NCBI GenBank assembly: GCA_937901965.1
Contig: CALGSW010000015.1
Coordinates: 1 to 64,000, forward strand
DNA: 64,000 nt
Direction: 5' to 3'
Source of the DNA: an uncultured Bacteroidota bacterium
GTDB taxonomy: Bacteria > Bacteroidota > Bacteroidia > Bacteroidales > UBA932
Shown: positions 32,823 to 41,597 of the stretch, piece after piece
Position numbering within the stretch: the first letter of the stretch is position 1
Layout: each line of letters opens with the position of its first letter
The notes under the pieces: generated by a model
Databases searched by the model: none
Told to the model about the DNA's origin: nothing
The model's input: the letters and a program-made list of their open reading frames with translations, nothing else
Program-made: the position numbers and the translations under genes

Positions 32823-34085
32823 ATGTTGAAAATAGGCAATAATATAATAAGGGGTGTGTATAAGGGTACGACTAAAATCTCTACCATCTACAAGGGTGGG
32901 ACAAAGATTTTCCCTGGCATAGAATACACAAATACTGGAGAAGATATCGGCTCTTGGAGTTATCCAAACAACTATTCAAGAGTGAGAACAATAACGACTT
33001 GGAGTCAGGATGTGTACCAAGATGGAAGCTATGCTTCAAAGGTCTATGGCTCTTCTTATCAGCAATCTGAAACAGCCACCACATCTTACCTCTATGGTGT
33101 GTGGAACTACTCCTCTGGTAATGAAAGTAGGTTCAGGGATGTTGCTACAAAATACACTTTCTCTGATGGTGTGGTTAAGAGTGGAGATTCGTATCAAGAT
33201 ATAGAGAATGGTATTCCAAGTTACTCTTATGGCACTTGGAGCTATCATGAAGGTAACTCATACAGAAACAGGGTTGTAAGTACCTCTTTTTCTTATTCTG
33301 ATGGTGTTGTTAGGTCAGGCTCAAGCTACACCTCAAGCAATGAATATGGCTCTTCTTCGTATGGCAGTTGGAGTTATACTGGAATTGTGAGGAAGAGGAA
33401 TATTCTATATAGCTATGATGGAGGTAGCATTGTTAAGACAGGCCCTATTGTAGAAGAGACAGCATCAGTTACCAATGGTGTTTGGGATGGTGTTACCTAT
33501 TGGAATGGCTCGTGTGGAACAAACTACTATTTCGTTGACTACAAGAAGGTAAGAGACCAGTATTCTTTCTCTGACACAACAACATATAGTGATTACTACA
33601 ATGGAGAATCCAGAAGTAGAAGGATTGATGGTCAATGTGGCTGGGAGAGAGTTTGGACTGACTGGGTTGGAACAGGGTTTTCGTGTGATGCCAATGGGGT
33701 CAGGGGTGCTTACTCCTGTGATGGGCAGCTAACAGTTTATTATTGGCAACAAGAGAGACACTTTCAATATCCAGATGGTACAGGTCGCACAAGCACTGAA
33801 TACAGGGCAGGGAATCCATACTCATATAACTACATCCACGGTCAATGCGGGTATTTTGCAGAAGCACCAATGACAGAGATTCCTTATTATGGTTGGCATA
33901 GCTACGATGCTTGGAGTGCTTGGGATAGTGGATACCCATTATTTGAGCAAATGGGGTCTCTTTGGATGAATGATTGGACTATGGAAATCTTTTCAGACCC
34001 AGATGGATATAACTATGCACCTACAGGTGTTTATTTAGTCAATGTTGGCCCTGATATCGTTTCGTCAGAATTTTGGCATGTTTAA
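32823..34085 (+). CDS. Repeat-containing tail protein
   Basis: A 420-residue Tyr/Ser/Gly-rich protein. Residues about 42-215 hold four degenerate repeats of about 45 residues with the pattern YG.W.Y..GN..R.R.V.T...SDGVV.SG.SY. The first 35 residues (MLKIGNNIIRGVYKGTTKIS) resemble an attachment segment found in Bacteroidetes phage fibres. The C-terminal part is Trp- and Cys-rich. It is probably surface exposed and involved in binding the host. Confidence 0.65.
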   Translation: MLKIGNNIIRGVYKGTTKISTIYKGGTKIFPGIEYTNTGEDIGSWSYPNNYSRVRTITTWSQDVYQDGSYASKVYGSSYQQSETATTSYLYGVWNYSSGNESRFRDVATKYTFSDGVVKSGDSYQDIENGIPSYSYGTWSYHEGNSYRNRVVSTSFSYSDGVVRSGSSYTSSNEYGSSSYGSWSYTGIVRKRNILYSYDGGSIVKTGPIVEETASVTNGVWDGVTYWNGSCGTNYYFVDYKKVRDQYSFSDTTTYSDYYNGESRSRRIDGQCGWERVWTDWVGTGFSCDANGVRGAYSCDGQLTVYYWQQERHFQYPDGTGRTSTEYRAGNPYSYNYIHGQCGYFAEAPMTEIPYYGWHSYDAWSAWDSGYPLFEQMGSLWMNDWTMEIFSDPDGYNYAPTGVYLVNVGPDIVSSEFWHV

Positions 34086-34098
34086 ACTAATTAATATT

Positions 34099-34683
34099 AT
34101 GATATACATACATATAGAAAAAGGATTTATTGAGACAGAGGTTGCTTTTGATAAGAACCTCACAGGACTAACATTTGATGACTTATATGCAGGAAAATAC
34201 ATTCTTCTCAATGCAAAGCAGTTAGGTTTTTTAGAAGCACATCCTGATGTTACTCCAGTAGAAGCATTTCTGATGGTTACTTCTCCTTCAAATGAGGAGA
34301 TTTTCCAACAAAGAAAGAGAGACAAAATTCATAGGATATTCAGATACGACCAATCTGATGCTATAAACTCTTTTTTTGTCAATGGTGTGAAGATGTGGTT
34401 AAACAGAACAGAGAGAGCTTCTCTTTACACAACAATAGCAGCATTTAAGGCTAATAATATCCCAGAGATTACCCTTTGGACAGGTGGGATGAATCCATCA
34501 CCATTGACATTAAACATTGAGTTGTTTGAGTCTTTGCTTATGTCACTGGAGATATATGCTAAAGAGTGCTATGACAAGACCTCAGAGCATAAGGCTAATG
34601 TTTCAAGAATAGAGACAATTGAGGAGTTGGTAGCTTATGACCATACAAGTGGTTACCCAGAAAAGTTGAGTGTTCAGATATGA
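34099..34683 (+). CDS. Tail-associated hypothetical protein
   Basis: A 194-residue protein from ATG 34099, which avoids the 44-base overlap of an earlier ATG with the previous gene. It begins MIYIHIEKGFIETEVAFDKN. DUF4376-like features (HRIFRYDQSDAINSFFVNG, MWLNRTERASLYTTIAAF) suggest a fibre-assembly or intramolecular chaperone role, but recognition is weak. Confidence 0.55.
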   Translation: MIYIHIEKGFIETEVAFDKNLTGLTFDDLYAGKYILLNAKQLGFLEAHPDVTPVEAFLMVTSPSNEEIFQQRKRDKIHRIFRYDQSDAINSFFVNGVKMWLNRTERASLYTTIAAFKANNIPEITLWTGGMNPSPLTLNIELFESLLMSLEIYAKECYDKTSEHKANVSRIETIEELVAYDHTSGYPEKLSVQI

Positions 34684-37600
34684 TTATTTACGACAAATCA
34701 GGAGTGAAGATTGCGGATCTCGTTGTAAGAGATGATAGCTATTCCTACACAGCCTTGATGGAAGAAGATACCTTGAATCTCTTCTTCTCTTTACCAAACT
34801 ATGTAGAGATACCTGTTGGCTCTTACTGCGATTTTGAGGGAGAGAGATACACTCTTGAGAGAGCAAATAACTTTAAGAAGAATGGTTTAAGGAATTATGA
34901 ATACTCCCTTATCCTTGACAGCAACCAGTCACGATTATCCAAGTACAGATTAAGAAATGCCATTGACAAGAGATTGAAATTCAGCTTCACTGGCAAACCG
35001 ATTGAGCACCTTCGCTTACTCGTAGAGAATCTTAATCTCAGGGAACAAGGTTGGTCTATAGGCTCATACATTGATGCTCCTGAGAAGGTTATCAATTATA
35101 ATCACACTACCTGTGATGATGCTTTGAAAAGGATTGCAGAAGAGTTTCAGACAGAGTGGAACATATCAGCAAAAGCTATCTCTCTTGGTAAGGTTGAGTT
35201 TAACAAGGATAATCCTCTACCTCTTTCATATGGTCGTGGCAATGGCTTCAAAACAGGTTTAGGAAGGTCAAATCTTGACAGTTCCAGACCGATAGAGACA
35301 CTTTTTGTGCAAGGAGGGAACAAGAATATTGATGCTTCTAAATATGGCTCAAAAGAGCTTCTTTTACCCAAGAATCAATCTTTGGTTTATGAAGGAAGAA
35401 CATACATAACAGATGCTGATGGACTCTCTGTCCGCAGGGGTGATAAACCTCTTTCAACCTTTGAAGAGGGTAGCCTTGATTGTTCAAATATCAGCCCGGG
35501 AAGAGTAGGAGAAGTAACTTCTGTTGAAGTGGTGGATAGTGAAAGAAACTTCTATGACTTAATTGATTTAACTATACCAGAAGGTCTTGACTACTCACTA
35601 CACAGGATAGCAGGGGAGAAGGTGACTGTAATCTTCCAGACAGGGATGTTGGTAGGAATTGAGTTTGAGATTGAACAGAATGATGTTGCTCTCACTGGCT
35701 ATGTTCACGCAGAGAGAAGATTTAAGTTAGTCCCTCAAGAGCAATATGGCCAGACTATGCCCAATGACATCTTCTGCCCAAAGATTGGTGATAAATACGC
35801 TGTGTTTGGTATCTCACTTCCTGAATCTTACATCTGTGATAATGTCAGCAGGAGTGGTGCAAGTTGGGATATGTTCAGAGAGTCGGTGAAGTTTCTCTAT
35901 GAGAACGAACAGCAGAGATTTAGCTTCACTGGTGTCCTTGATGATATTTGGGCAAAGAAGAATTGGGTTAATATAGGAGACAAGATTAAGATAGGAGGTT
36001 ATATCAGTTTCAGTGATACCCAGTTTCAGCCTGAAGGGGTGCTTATTCGGATTACTGGAATCAAGAAGTATGTCAATAATCCCTATGCTCCAGAAATAGA
36101 ATTGAGCAATGTAGCTTCATCTTCGCCCATCACCAGTGATTTGAAGAAGATAGATGAGAGTGAGGTTGTTGTGGATGAGTTACATCAGCAATCTATCTCC
36201 TTTTCCAAGAGGAGATATCGGGATGTGAGGGAGTCTATGGATATGTTGAGCAAGGCTATTGAAGGATTCTCATCAGGTATCAACCCTATATGGGTTCAGA
36301 CAATGAGCCTTCTTGTCGGTTCTGAGAGTCTTCAGTTTAGATATGTGAACAGCAAGACAGTGCCCTCACCAGTAGAGCCTTATTTCAATTACGACGATTC
36401 CACTAAGAGGCTATACGCAGGTTCGGGAATTGTTCAGCATATGACACTTGGCATTAAGTCAATCTCACCCACACACTCTGCCTCTGAATACAGGTATTGG
36501 GATGTGTCTTCATTTGAATCGCCTTCTTTGACTGATGGTAGTGCCTACTATCTCTATTTGAAGTGTCAAAAGACTGGTAATATAGGCTCTTATCTGTTGA
36601 GCAAAACCTCTTTTCAGATGGATGGGGGTGATGGCTTTTATTACCTTCTTGTAGGTACTCTCTCTTCTGAAAGGGAAGGATCACGAAGTTTCAGGACTCT
36701 TTATGGTTATTCAGCTATAGAGGGAGGAAATATCACTGCTGATAAGTTCATCAGTCCTGATGGTAAGACATACATCAACCTCTCCACTGGGGAGATAGGA
36801 GGCAAGATTAAGTTTCTTTCAGGCTCTTCAGGTTTGGAGAATGTGCAGGGTTGGAATGATATGAGCCAAGCGGTATCCAATGCTATCACTTCTGCCCAAA
36901 ACGCAAATGCACAGGTAGGTAGTCTGTCTGACTATGTGAATGGTGCTTTTGCTGATGGTGTGATTGAGACAGCAGAGGCAAAGGCAATAGCAACATATAT
37001 ACAGAAGGTCAATGAGAGCAAGGCAATTGCTGAAGCTTCGTATAACTCGCTGTATAATAATCCACACTTGAGTAATGCAAAGAAGACAGCTCTTCTGAAT
37101 GCAAAAAATGCTCTTTGGGCTTCTATTACCAACCTTATTAATTTTGTCAATAGTGCCATTGCTGATGGTCACACTACACCTCAGGAGAAGGCAAGTGTTG
37201 ATGCCAGATATGCAGAGTATGTAAATGCCTATTCATCCTTTGTGGTTGTATCTGAGGATGCAGGAAAATCCATTATGGATGCCATCAGGGACTCTCTTGC
37301 CTCCTTTGAGTTTATCAAGATGGCGATGAGTGGTTCAACAGAGGTGCAGGGAGGGTTGATACTTTCCAATATGATGATGTTAAAGAACCTTGCAGGGGCT
37401 ATTGTAGCAGGGATGTCAGGTATCACTGGTGATAATGTTTTCCTCTTTGCTGATGAGAATGGAGGTTATCAGAAGGCAATGAATAAGAAGAGTATGTTCC
37501 TTCTTGCAAAGGATGGCACTGCAAATATCGGTCTGTTGAAGGTGTCAAAGAATTCAATAGCCATCTGTGAGAAGCTTGTAGATGAGCAAGGCCGATTCAA

Positions 37601-38270
37601 TGGTTTAGGGAATGAGATTGTCCGTTTTCAGGATACTCCTATTCCTCCTTTCACTGACTTGATTTCTCATGTCAACGCAAGTGTAAACTACTACGGAGGG
37701 ACAATGATTCACAGCGGAGCAAAAACAGGGAGCTTCGGATATAGTGATTTACTGGTTGTTAGTGGAGTGGAGAGTTTCTCATTAAAGGTGACAGGTACTC
37801 TGTATGTATTTGTCAATAATGACTATTACACCCCAATTAGTGACAGCTTCTGTTCAGCCGCTCTGGTTCTGTATAGGTATGAGAATGGGGTTTATACCCA
37901 TGAAAGGGTTGTGGATAATATCTCCATTTATGAAAGTGTGCCAGGCGTATTTCAGGACACAAAACAGGTTGATATATCCTTTGGACTTTCATCAGGTACT
38001 TATGCGATAAGAGGGGAGTATATCATCCAAACCAAAGGTTCAGATACAGCAGAACTTAACATTAGGGATTTCAGGCTCACTGCTTCAGGTAGTAGTGCAA
38101 ACAAATGTTTGATATTCGGCTCAAATGGTTTTGTCAGGATCAAGGATGGAGAGAATTACACATACATATCAGATTCTATGGTAGCGATGAAAGGTTTGCC
38201 TTCATCAATGGGTGTTGTAGGTTCTGGCCAGTTATATAGAGATTCAAATAATTTTATAAAAGTTTCATAA
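34680..38270 (+). CDS. Baseplate hub / prophage tail endopeptidase-like protein
   Basis: A 1196-residue protein. The N-terminal 450 residues (IADLVVRDDSYSYTALMEED, YCDFEGERYTLERANNFKKN, CDDALKRIAEEFQTEWNISA) resemble prophage tail-spike/endopeptidase (gp18-like) hub domains at the tail tip. A helical middle (about 720-860) and a beta-rich C-terminus (VRIKDGENYTYISDSMVAMK) likely carry receptor binding. It overlaps the previous stop in ATGA. Confidence 0.75.
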   Translation: MIIYDKSGVKIADLVVRDDSYSYTALMEEDTLNLFFSLPNYVEIPVGSYCDFEGERYTLERANNFKKNGLRNYEYSLILDSNQSRLSKYRLRNAIDKRLKFSFTGKPIEHLRLLVENLNLREQGWSIGSYIDAPEKVINYNHTTCDDALKRIAEEFQTEWNISAKAISLGKVEFNKDNPLPLSYGRGNGFKTGLGRSNLDSSRPIETLFVQGGNKNIDASKYGSKELLLPKNQSLVYEGRTYITDADGLSVRRGDKPLSTFEEGSLDCSNISPGRVGEVTSVEVVDSERNFYDLIDLTIPEGLDYSLHRIAGEKVTVIFQTGMLVGIEFEIEQNDVALTGYVHAERRFKLVPQEQYGQTMPNDIFCPKIGDKYAVFGISLPESYICDNVSRSGASWDMFRESVKFLYENEQQRFSFTGVLDDIWAKKNWVNIGDKIKIGGYISFSDTQFQPEGVLIRITGIKKYVNNPYAPEIELSNVASSSPITSDLKKIDESEVVVDELHQQSISFSKRRYRDVRESMDMLSKAIEGFSSGINPIWVQTMSLLVGSESLQFRYVNSKTVPSPVEPYFNYDDSTKRLYAGSGIVQHMTLGIKSISPTHSASEYRYWDVSSFESPSLTDGSAYYLYLKCQKTGNIGSYLLSKTSFQMDGGDGFYYLLVGTLSSEREGSRSFRTLYGYSAIEGGNITADKFISPDGKTYINLSTGEIGGKIKFLSGSSGLENVQGWNDMSQAVSNAITSAQNANAQVGSLSDYVNGAFADGVIETAEAKAIATYIQKVNESKAIAEASYNSLYNNPHLSNAKKTALLNAKNALWASITNLINFVNSAIADGHTTPQEKASVDARYAEYVNAYSSFVVVSEDAGKSIMDAIRDSLASFEFIKMAMSGSTEVQGGLILSNMMMLKNLAGAIVAGMSGITGDNVFLFADENGGYQKAMNKKSMFLLAKDGTANIGLLKVSKNSIAICEKLVDEQGRFNGLGNEIVRFQDTPIPPFTDLISHVNASVNYYGGTMIHSGAKTGSFGYSDLLVVSGVESFSLKVTGTLYVFVNNDYYTPISDSFCSAALVLYRYENGVYTHERVVDNISIYESVPGVFQDTKQVDISFGLSSGTYAIRGEYIIQTKGSDTAELNIRDFRLTASGSSANKCLIFGSNGFVRIKDGENYTYISDSMVAMKGLPSSMGVVGSGQLYRDSNNFIKVS

Positions 38271-38296
38271 TTAATTAAAAAAGGAGGATTGTAGGG

Positions 38297-38836
38297 ATGG
38301 AAATTTGGAACAAAATTGCAGAGATTGTAGTCAATCAGACTGGCTACTTATCAGTGATGTATTTTGCGGTTGTCTTACTTGTTGCTTTGGATTTATGGTC
38401 TGGAGTCAAGAAGGCAAAACAGAGAGGAGAGGCTACTATGTCACAGGGTTACAAGCGAACCATAGACAAGTTAGCAAAGTATTTCAACACCTTGTTGGTG
38501 CTTGGGATAGTGGATATAGTGATACTCATTTCACCACTTTACCCATTAAGTAAGGTTTTTCCTTCATTCCCATATTTTTCACTGGTAGGAGTGCTGTTTG
38601 TCGCTTTTATTGAGATGAAGAGTATCAGGGAGAAGGCTGAAGACAAGAGGTCGTACAAGAGTGCCAGTATCCTTGTAGGGAAGATTATTGAGAGCAAGGA
38701 TGATGTTCAGAAGATTATTGAGGAGGTCATTAATTATATGAATATGACCGATAAGAAGTACTTGGAAAAATACGAAAAGGTGAAGGGAGATGAAGAGGTT
38801 AAGGAGTGTTGTTCAAGCAAGTGCAAGGGAGTTTAA
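38297..38836 (+). CDS. Holin
   Basis: A 179-residue protein of the phage holin 4/TcdE-like type: a first hydrophobic helix (SVMYFAVVLLVALDLWSGVK), a Lys-rich loop and two further hydrophobic segments (TLLVLGIVDIVILISPLYPL; YFSLVGVLFVAFIEMKS), then a charged C-terminal tail. It makes membrane holes at the end of the lytic cycle. A good AGGAGG-like sequence lies upstream (aaaaaaggaggattg). Its end overlaps the endolysin gene by 47 bases. Confidence 0.85.
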   Translation: MEIWNKIAEIVVNQTGYLSVMYFAVVLLVALDLWSGVKKAKQRGEATMSQGYKRTIDKLAKYFNTLLVLGIVDIVILISPLYPLSKVFPSFPYFSLVGVLFVAFIEMKSIREKAEDKRSYKSASILVGKIIESKDDVQKIIEEVINYMNMTDKKYLEKYEKVKGDEEVKECCSSKCKGV

Positions 38837-39350
38837 TCTGGAGTATGCCTCTCTTATGGCTTTCATAGAGGTAGAGAGTTCCGGGCAAGGGTTCGGTAAG
38901 GATGGGAGACTGATTATTCAATTTGAGCCTTCTTGGTTCAGTAGGCTCTCTTCCAATCCCTCTTTTAGCAAATGGAGTAGGAATGGTGTAGAAGGCCAGT
39001 CAAGGGAGTGGGAGGCTTTTGAAGATGCTTGTCGTATAAATAAGAGAGCAGCTATGGAGAGCACTTCAATTGGTTTAGGTCAGATTCTAGGTCTGCATTG
39101 GAAGAGGTTAGGGTATGCCTCTGTTCAGGAGATGTGGGATGATGCAATGAAAGGTGCTGAAAGGCAGGTATGGCAGATATGTAAGTTCATTGATTCTGAC
39201 AGGATATTAAGGTCTGCAATTGAAAGTAAGGACTGGCATATTGTTGCCTCAATCTATAATGGAGCAGGATATCAGAAATTGGCTGAAAAGTTAGGTAGAG
39301 AGCCTTATAATATCTCACTTGAGAAGGCTTATAGGAGACATAGTGTATGA
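38790..39350 (+). CDS. Endolysin, N-acetylmuramidase family
   Basis: A 186-residue muramidase (PF11860-like). The family signature is visible as MAFIEVESSGQGFGKDGRLI followed by FEPSWF, with the catalytic Glu in IEVESSG, and SIGLGQILG plus HIVASIYNGAGYQ later. It cleaves peptidoglycan glycan strands once the holin opens. There is no signal peptide, so it depends on the holin. Confidence 0.9.
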   Translation: MKRLRSVVQASAREFNLEYASLMAFIEVESSGQGFGKDGRLIIQFEPSWFSRLSSNPSFSKWSRNGVEGQSREWEAFEDACRINKRAAMESTSIGLGQILGLHWKRLGYASVQEMWDDAMKGAERQVWQICKFIDSDRILRSAIESKDWHIVASIYNGAGYQKLAEKLGREPYNISLEKAYRRHSV

Positions 39351-39937
39351 GAAGGTATGCAGTTATTGTTGTGTTGGTTATATGCCTCTGTGCGGTAGTT
39401 ATGTACTTCAGGGAGGTAGTAAAAGAGAATCTTCGTCTTGAGAGAAATCAGGTGGCTTTGCTATCTGATTCTCTCTCTCATTACAGAACCAAGACAGGCG
39501 AGTTAGTCAGTAGTGTTGAGCAGTTGGAGATGACTATAGGAGAGTTGAAAAGACATCGGTCTGAACTTGTTGGCCAGTTGAAGAGTATGAAGGTTAGGCT
39601 TCGGGATGTTCAGAGTTTGAGCACAACAGCTATTGAGAATAGGGTGGAAGTGTTTGTCCCCATCAGGGATACCGTCTATATTGATACTGGCAAGGTGGTC
39701 AAAGCACAGTCTTTTCACTGGTCTGATGCTTGGACTTCTATTCAAGGAGTTATTCAGAATGATAGTGTGAGGGTTAAGTATCACAGCAGGGATACTTTGC
39801 TTCAAGTGGTTAGGGTTGTGCCGAAGAGATTTCTTTTCTTCAGGTGGGGAGTTAAGGAGATGAGACAGGATGTGAAAGTGTCGAATCCCAATACATCTGT
39901 AGTTTATAATGAGGGGATAAAGACTAACAATAGATAA
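39347..39937 (+). CDS. Inner-membrane spanin-like protein
   Basis: A 196-residue protein: one N-terminal transmembrane helix (YAVIVVLVICLCAVVMYF), a coiled coil to about residue 90, then a beta-rich domain ending in a basic tail. Topology and position after the endolysin fit an Rz-like spanin subunit or the DUF6549-type proteins of Bacteroidetes phages. No partner lipoprotein was found nested in it. Confidence 0.62.
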   Translation: MRRYAVIVVLVICLCAVVMYFREVVKENLRLERNQVALLSDSLSHYRTKTGELVSSVEQLEMTIGELKRHRSELVGQLKSMKVRLRDVQSLSTTAIENRVEVFVPIRDTVYIDTGKVVKAQSFHWSDAWTSIQGVIQNDSVRVKYHSRDTLLQVVRVVPKRFLFFRWGVKEMRQDVKVSNPNTSVVYNEGIKTNNR

Positions 39938-39998
39938 TAATAAATAATCTTAGTGTTTGGAGGGAGTGGCTAGGAGCTCGAAAAATTGGCCAGGGCTA

Positions 39999-41594
39999 TT
40001 AAATTAAATGACTTACTTTTATTTTCTTAAACTTTTTGCCAATCCCCAAAGTTATTGCTGTTGGGTTTTTAATTATTAACTCTCCTTTTTGTAAACCAGC
40101 AATTGCTTGTTTAATCTCCTGAAATTCTGCTCCTGATACTCCAAACAAGTCTTTTATAACGCTATCGTTTATAGACTGCTGTTTCATAATAAGTGGGTAT
40201 TGAGCATTGGCATAAAAGTCGAAATACTCACTCTTGTAGCTGTCCATATTTTGGGTAGCAAGAATTATGCTAAGACCTTTATTTCTTCCTACTGCAATTA
40301 AGTCTCGAAGAGGTTTGTTATCAAAGCCCAGCATATAATGAGCTTCATCAATAATGGTGAAATGCCTGAGTTCTACACAGTCTTCATCTACCGCCTGTTT
40401 TGGTAGTTGCTCATAAAGAGTATTCAACTTTGATACGATGAAATAAACTATTGCTTTCGCTATTGGACCATCTTTTGGGAAAGCGTCCATTTTTATAATG
40501 TAGCTGTCTTTTATCAAGTCAATCCTGTCTTCTGAAGCGAATAGATTGTTTCTGTTGAGTTGTTTGAGTACCGATTTTACACTATCGTCTTTATCTCTTT
40601 CTCTGTCATTTTGGAGTTGGGTATACTCGTCTAAAATGTTTTGAAAGGTTACAGGTAAGTTTGATTTTCGTCTGTAAGCATTGATAATAGCTTCTGATAA
40701 ACGATTACTCATATTGGCACTTATTGTTGCTCTGTCTATTGAACATAAAGCAGTTGCCAATTCGGTTGAATACAAATTGATTTCGTTTTGTGGTTTTCCA
40801 GTAAAGTCTTTAAAAGGAGTGAATGGTAAAGGTGACAATATTGGATCAAGAATAGAACTGCGATCTGTTTCAAAAAGTTGAAGCCAACTAATGTTTGCTG
40901 GGTCTGAAAACTCACCTTTATAGTCAAAAAGTAAGAAATTAACAGGATAGGAGCTTTCAATAGAAAGAGTTCTTATTTCATTTAACAAAACGGCAATTAA
41001 ATTTGATTTTCCCGAACCTGTGGTACCTGCAACTAGAATTTGAGTGTTTTGAACATCTTTACCATTGAGATTAAGCGTTGCTGGAATATCATCTTCATAT
41101 GAGCCGATTTTTAAATTTAAAAATGGGATAGAACCTGCTTTGCCACCTCTTGAAGTAGTAATGGTATTCAGGAGCCAATCATCTAAAATCCCATCTTTCA
41201 ATAAAACATCCTTTCCTCTTAGAATTTCAGAGTTGATGATTTTACTTTTCAGTGTAGTATTTTCCCAATCTACTTGCAAGCCGTGATAGCGCAATTTTAA
41301 CAAGGCAGAATATGCACCACCTAGATTGTGTAGTGTAAACAGTGTTTCAAAAATCCTATTACTTGTTTTTGAAAGTTGAATTTGTTCAATGGAGTGCAAG
41401 TCTCTTTGCTCTTTACTTGAGAGCCCAGCCAACAAACAAATTCGCATTATCTTGTTTCCATTAAGCAAAAGATTCTTGTTGCTTGTTGAATATTTATCAA
41501 GATTTATCCTTTGCTCAATTCTATTGCGAATTTCGAAAAGGTCATCCATTAAACCTTCAGATTGTCTTATGTTTTGTAAAGTTATTACACTCAT
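39999..41594 (-). CDS. HerA/FtsK-type ATPase of defence operon
   Basis: A 531-residue ATPase. Walker A is VAGTTGSGKSNLI (about residues 188-200), Walker B TIIDEAHYML, followed by GRNKGLSIILATQN as in HerA/VirD4 motors that move along DNA as hexamers. The N-terminal 105 residues (NKIMRICLLAGLSSKEQRD, FETLFTLHNLGGAYSALLKL) resemble the small DndE protein of phosphorothioation systems, so this could be a DndE-HerA fusion (weak inference). It is the last gene of the leftward operon, three bases after the DndD-like gene. Confidence 0.82.
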   Translation of the reverse strand: MSVITLQNIRQSEGLMDDLFEIRNRIEQRINLDKYSTSNKNLLLNGNKIMRICLLAGLSSKEQRDLHSIEQIQLSKTSNRIFETLFTLHNLGGAYSALLKLRYHGLQVDWENTTLKSKIINSEILRGKDVLLKDGILDDWLLNTITTSRGGKAGSIPFLNLKIGSYEDDIPATLNLNGKDVQNTQILVAGTTGSGKSNLIAVLLNEIRTLSIESSYPVNFLLFDYKGEFSDPANISWLQLFETDRSSILDPILSPLPFTPFKDFTGKPQNEINLYSTELATALCSIDRATISANMSNRLSEAIINAYRRKSNLPVTFQNILDEYTQLQNDRERDKDDSVKSVLKQLNRNNLFASEDRIDLIKDSYIIKMDAFPKDGPIAKAIVYFIVSKLNTLYEQLPKQAVDEDCVELRHFTIIDEAHYMLGFDNKPLRDLIAVGRNKGLSIILATQNMDSYKSEYFDFYANAQYPLIMKQQSINDSVIKDLFGVSGAEFQEIKQAIAGLQKGELIIKNPTAITLGIGKKFKKIKVSHLI

Positions 41595-41597
41595 TGC

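Larger units (their letters stand above)
249..39937. mobile_element. Siphovirus-type prophage
   Basis: A contiguous set of phage genes: integrase and repressor on the minus strand at the left, then recombination, replication, packaging, head, tail and lysis genes on the plus strand. The gene order (terminase, portal, MuF-like, scaffold, capsid, connectors, tail tube, frameshifted chaperones, tape measure, hub, holin, endolysin) is that of a long non-contractile tail phage; no sheath or contractile-tail genes are seen. The element probably continues through the defence cargo to the tRNA-Ser at 49518. Its left attachment site is not visible. No essential gene looks broken, so it may be inducible (inference). 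Confidence 0.93.

Noticed and set aside
32823..34085. Diversity-generating retroelement target in the repeat tail protein
   Set aside because: No reverse transcriptase gene or template repeat is present in the window.
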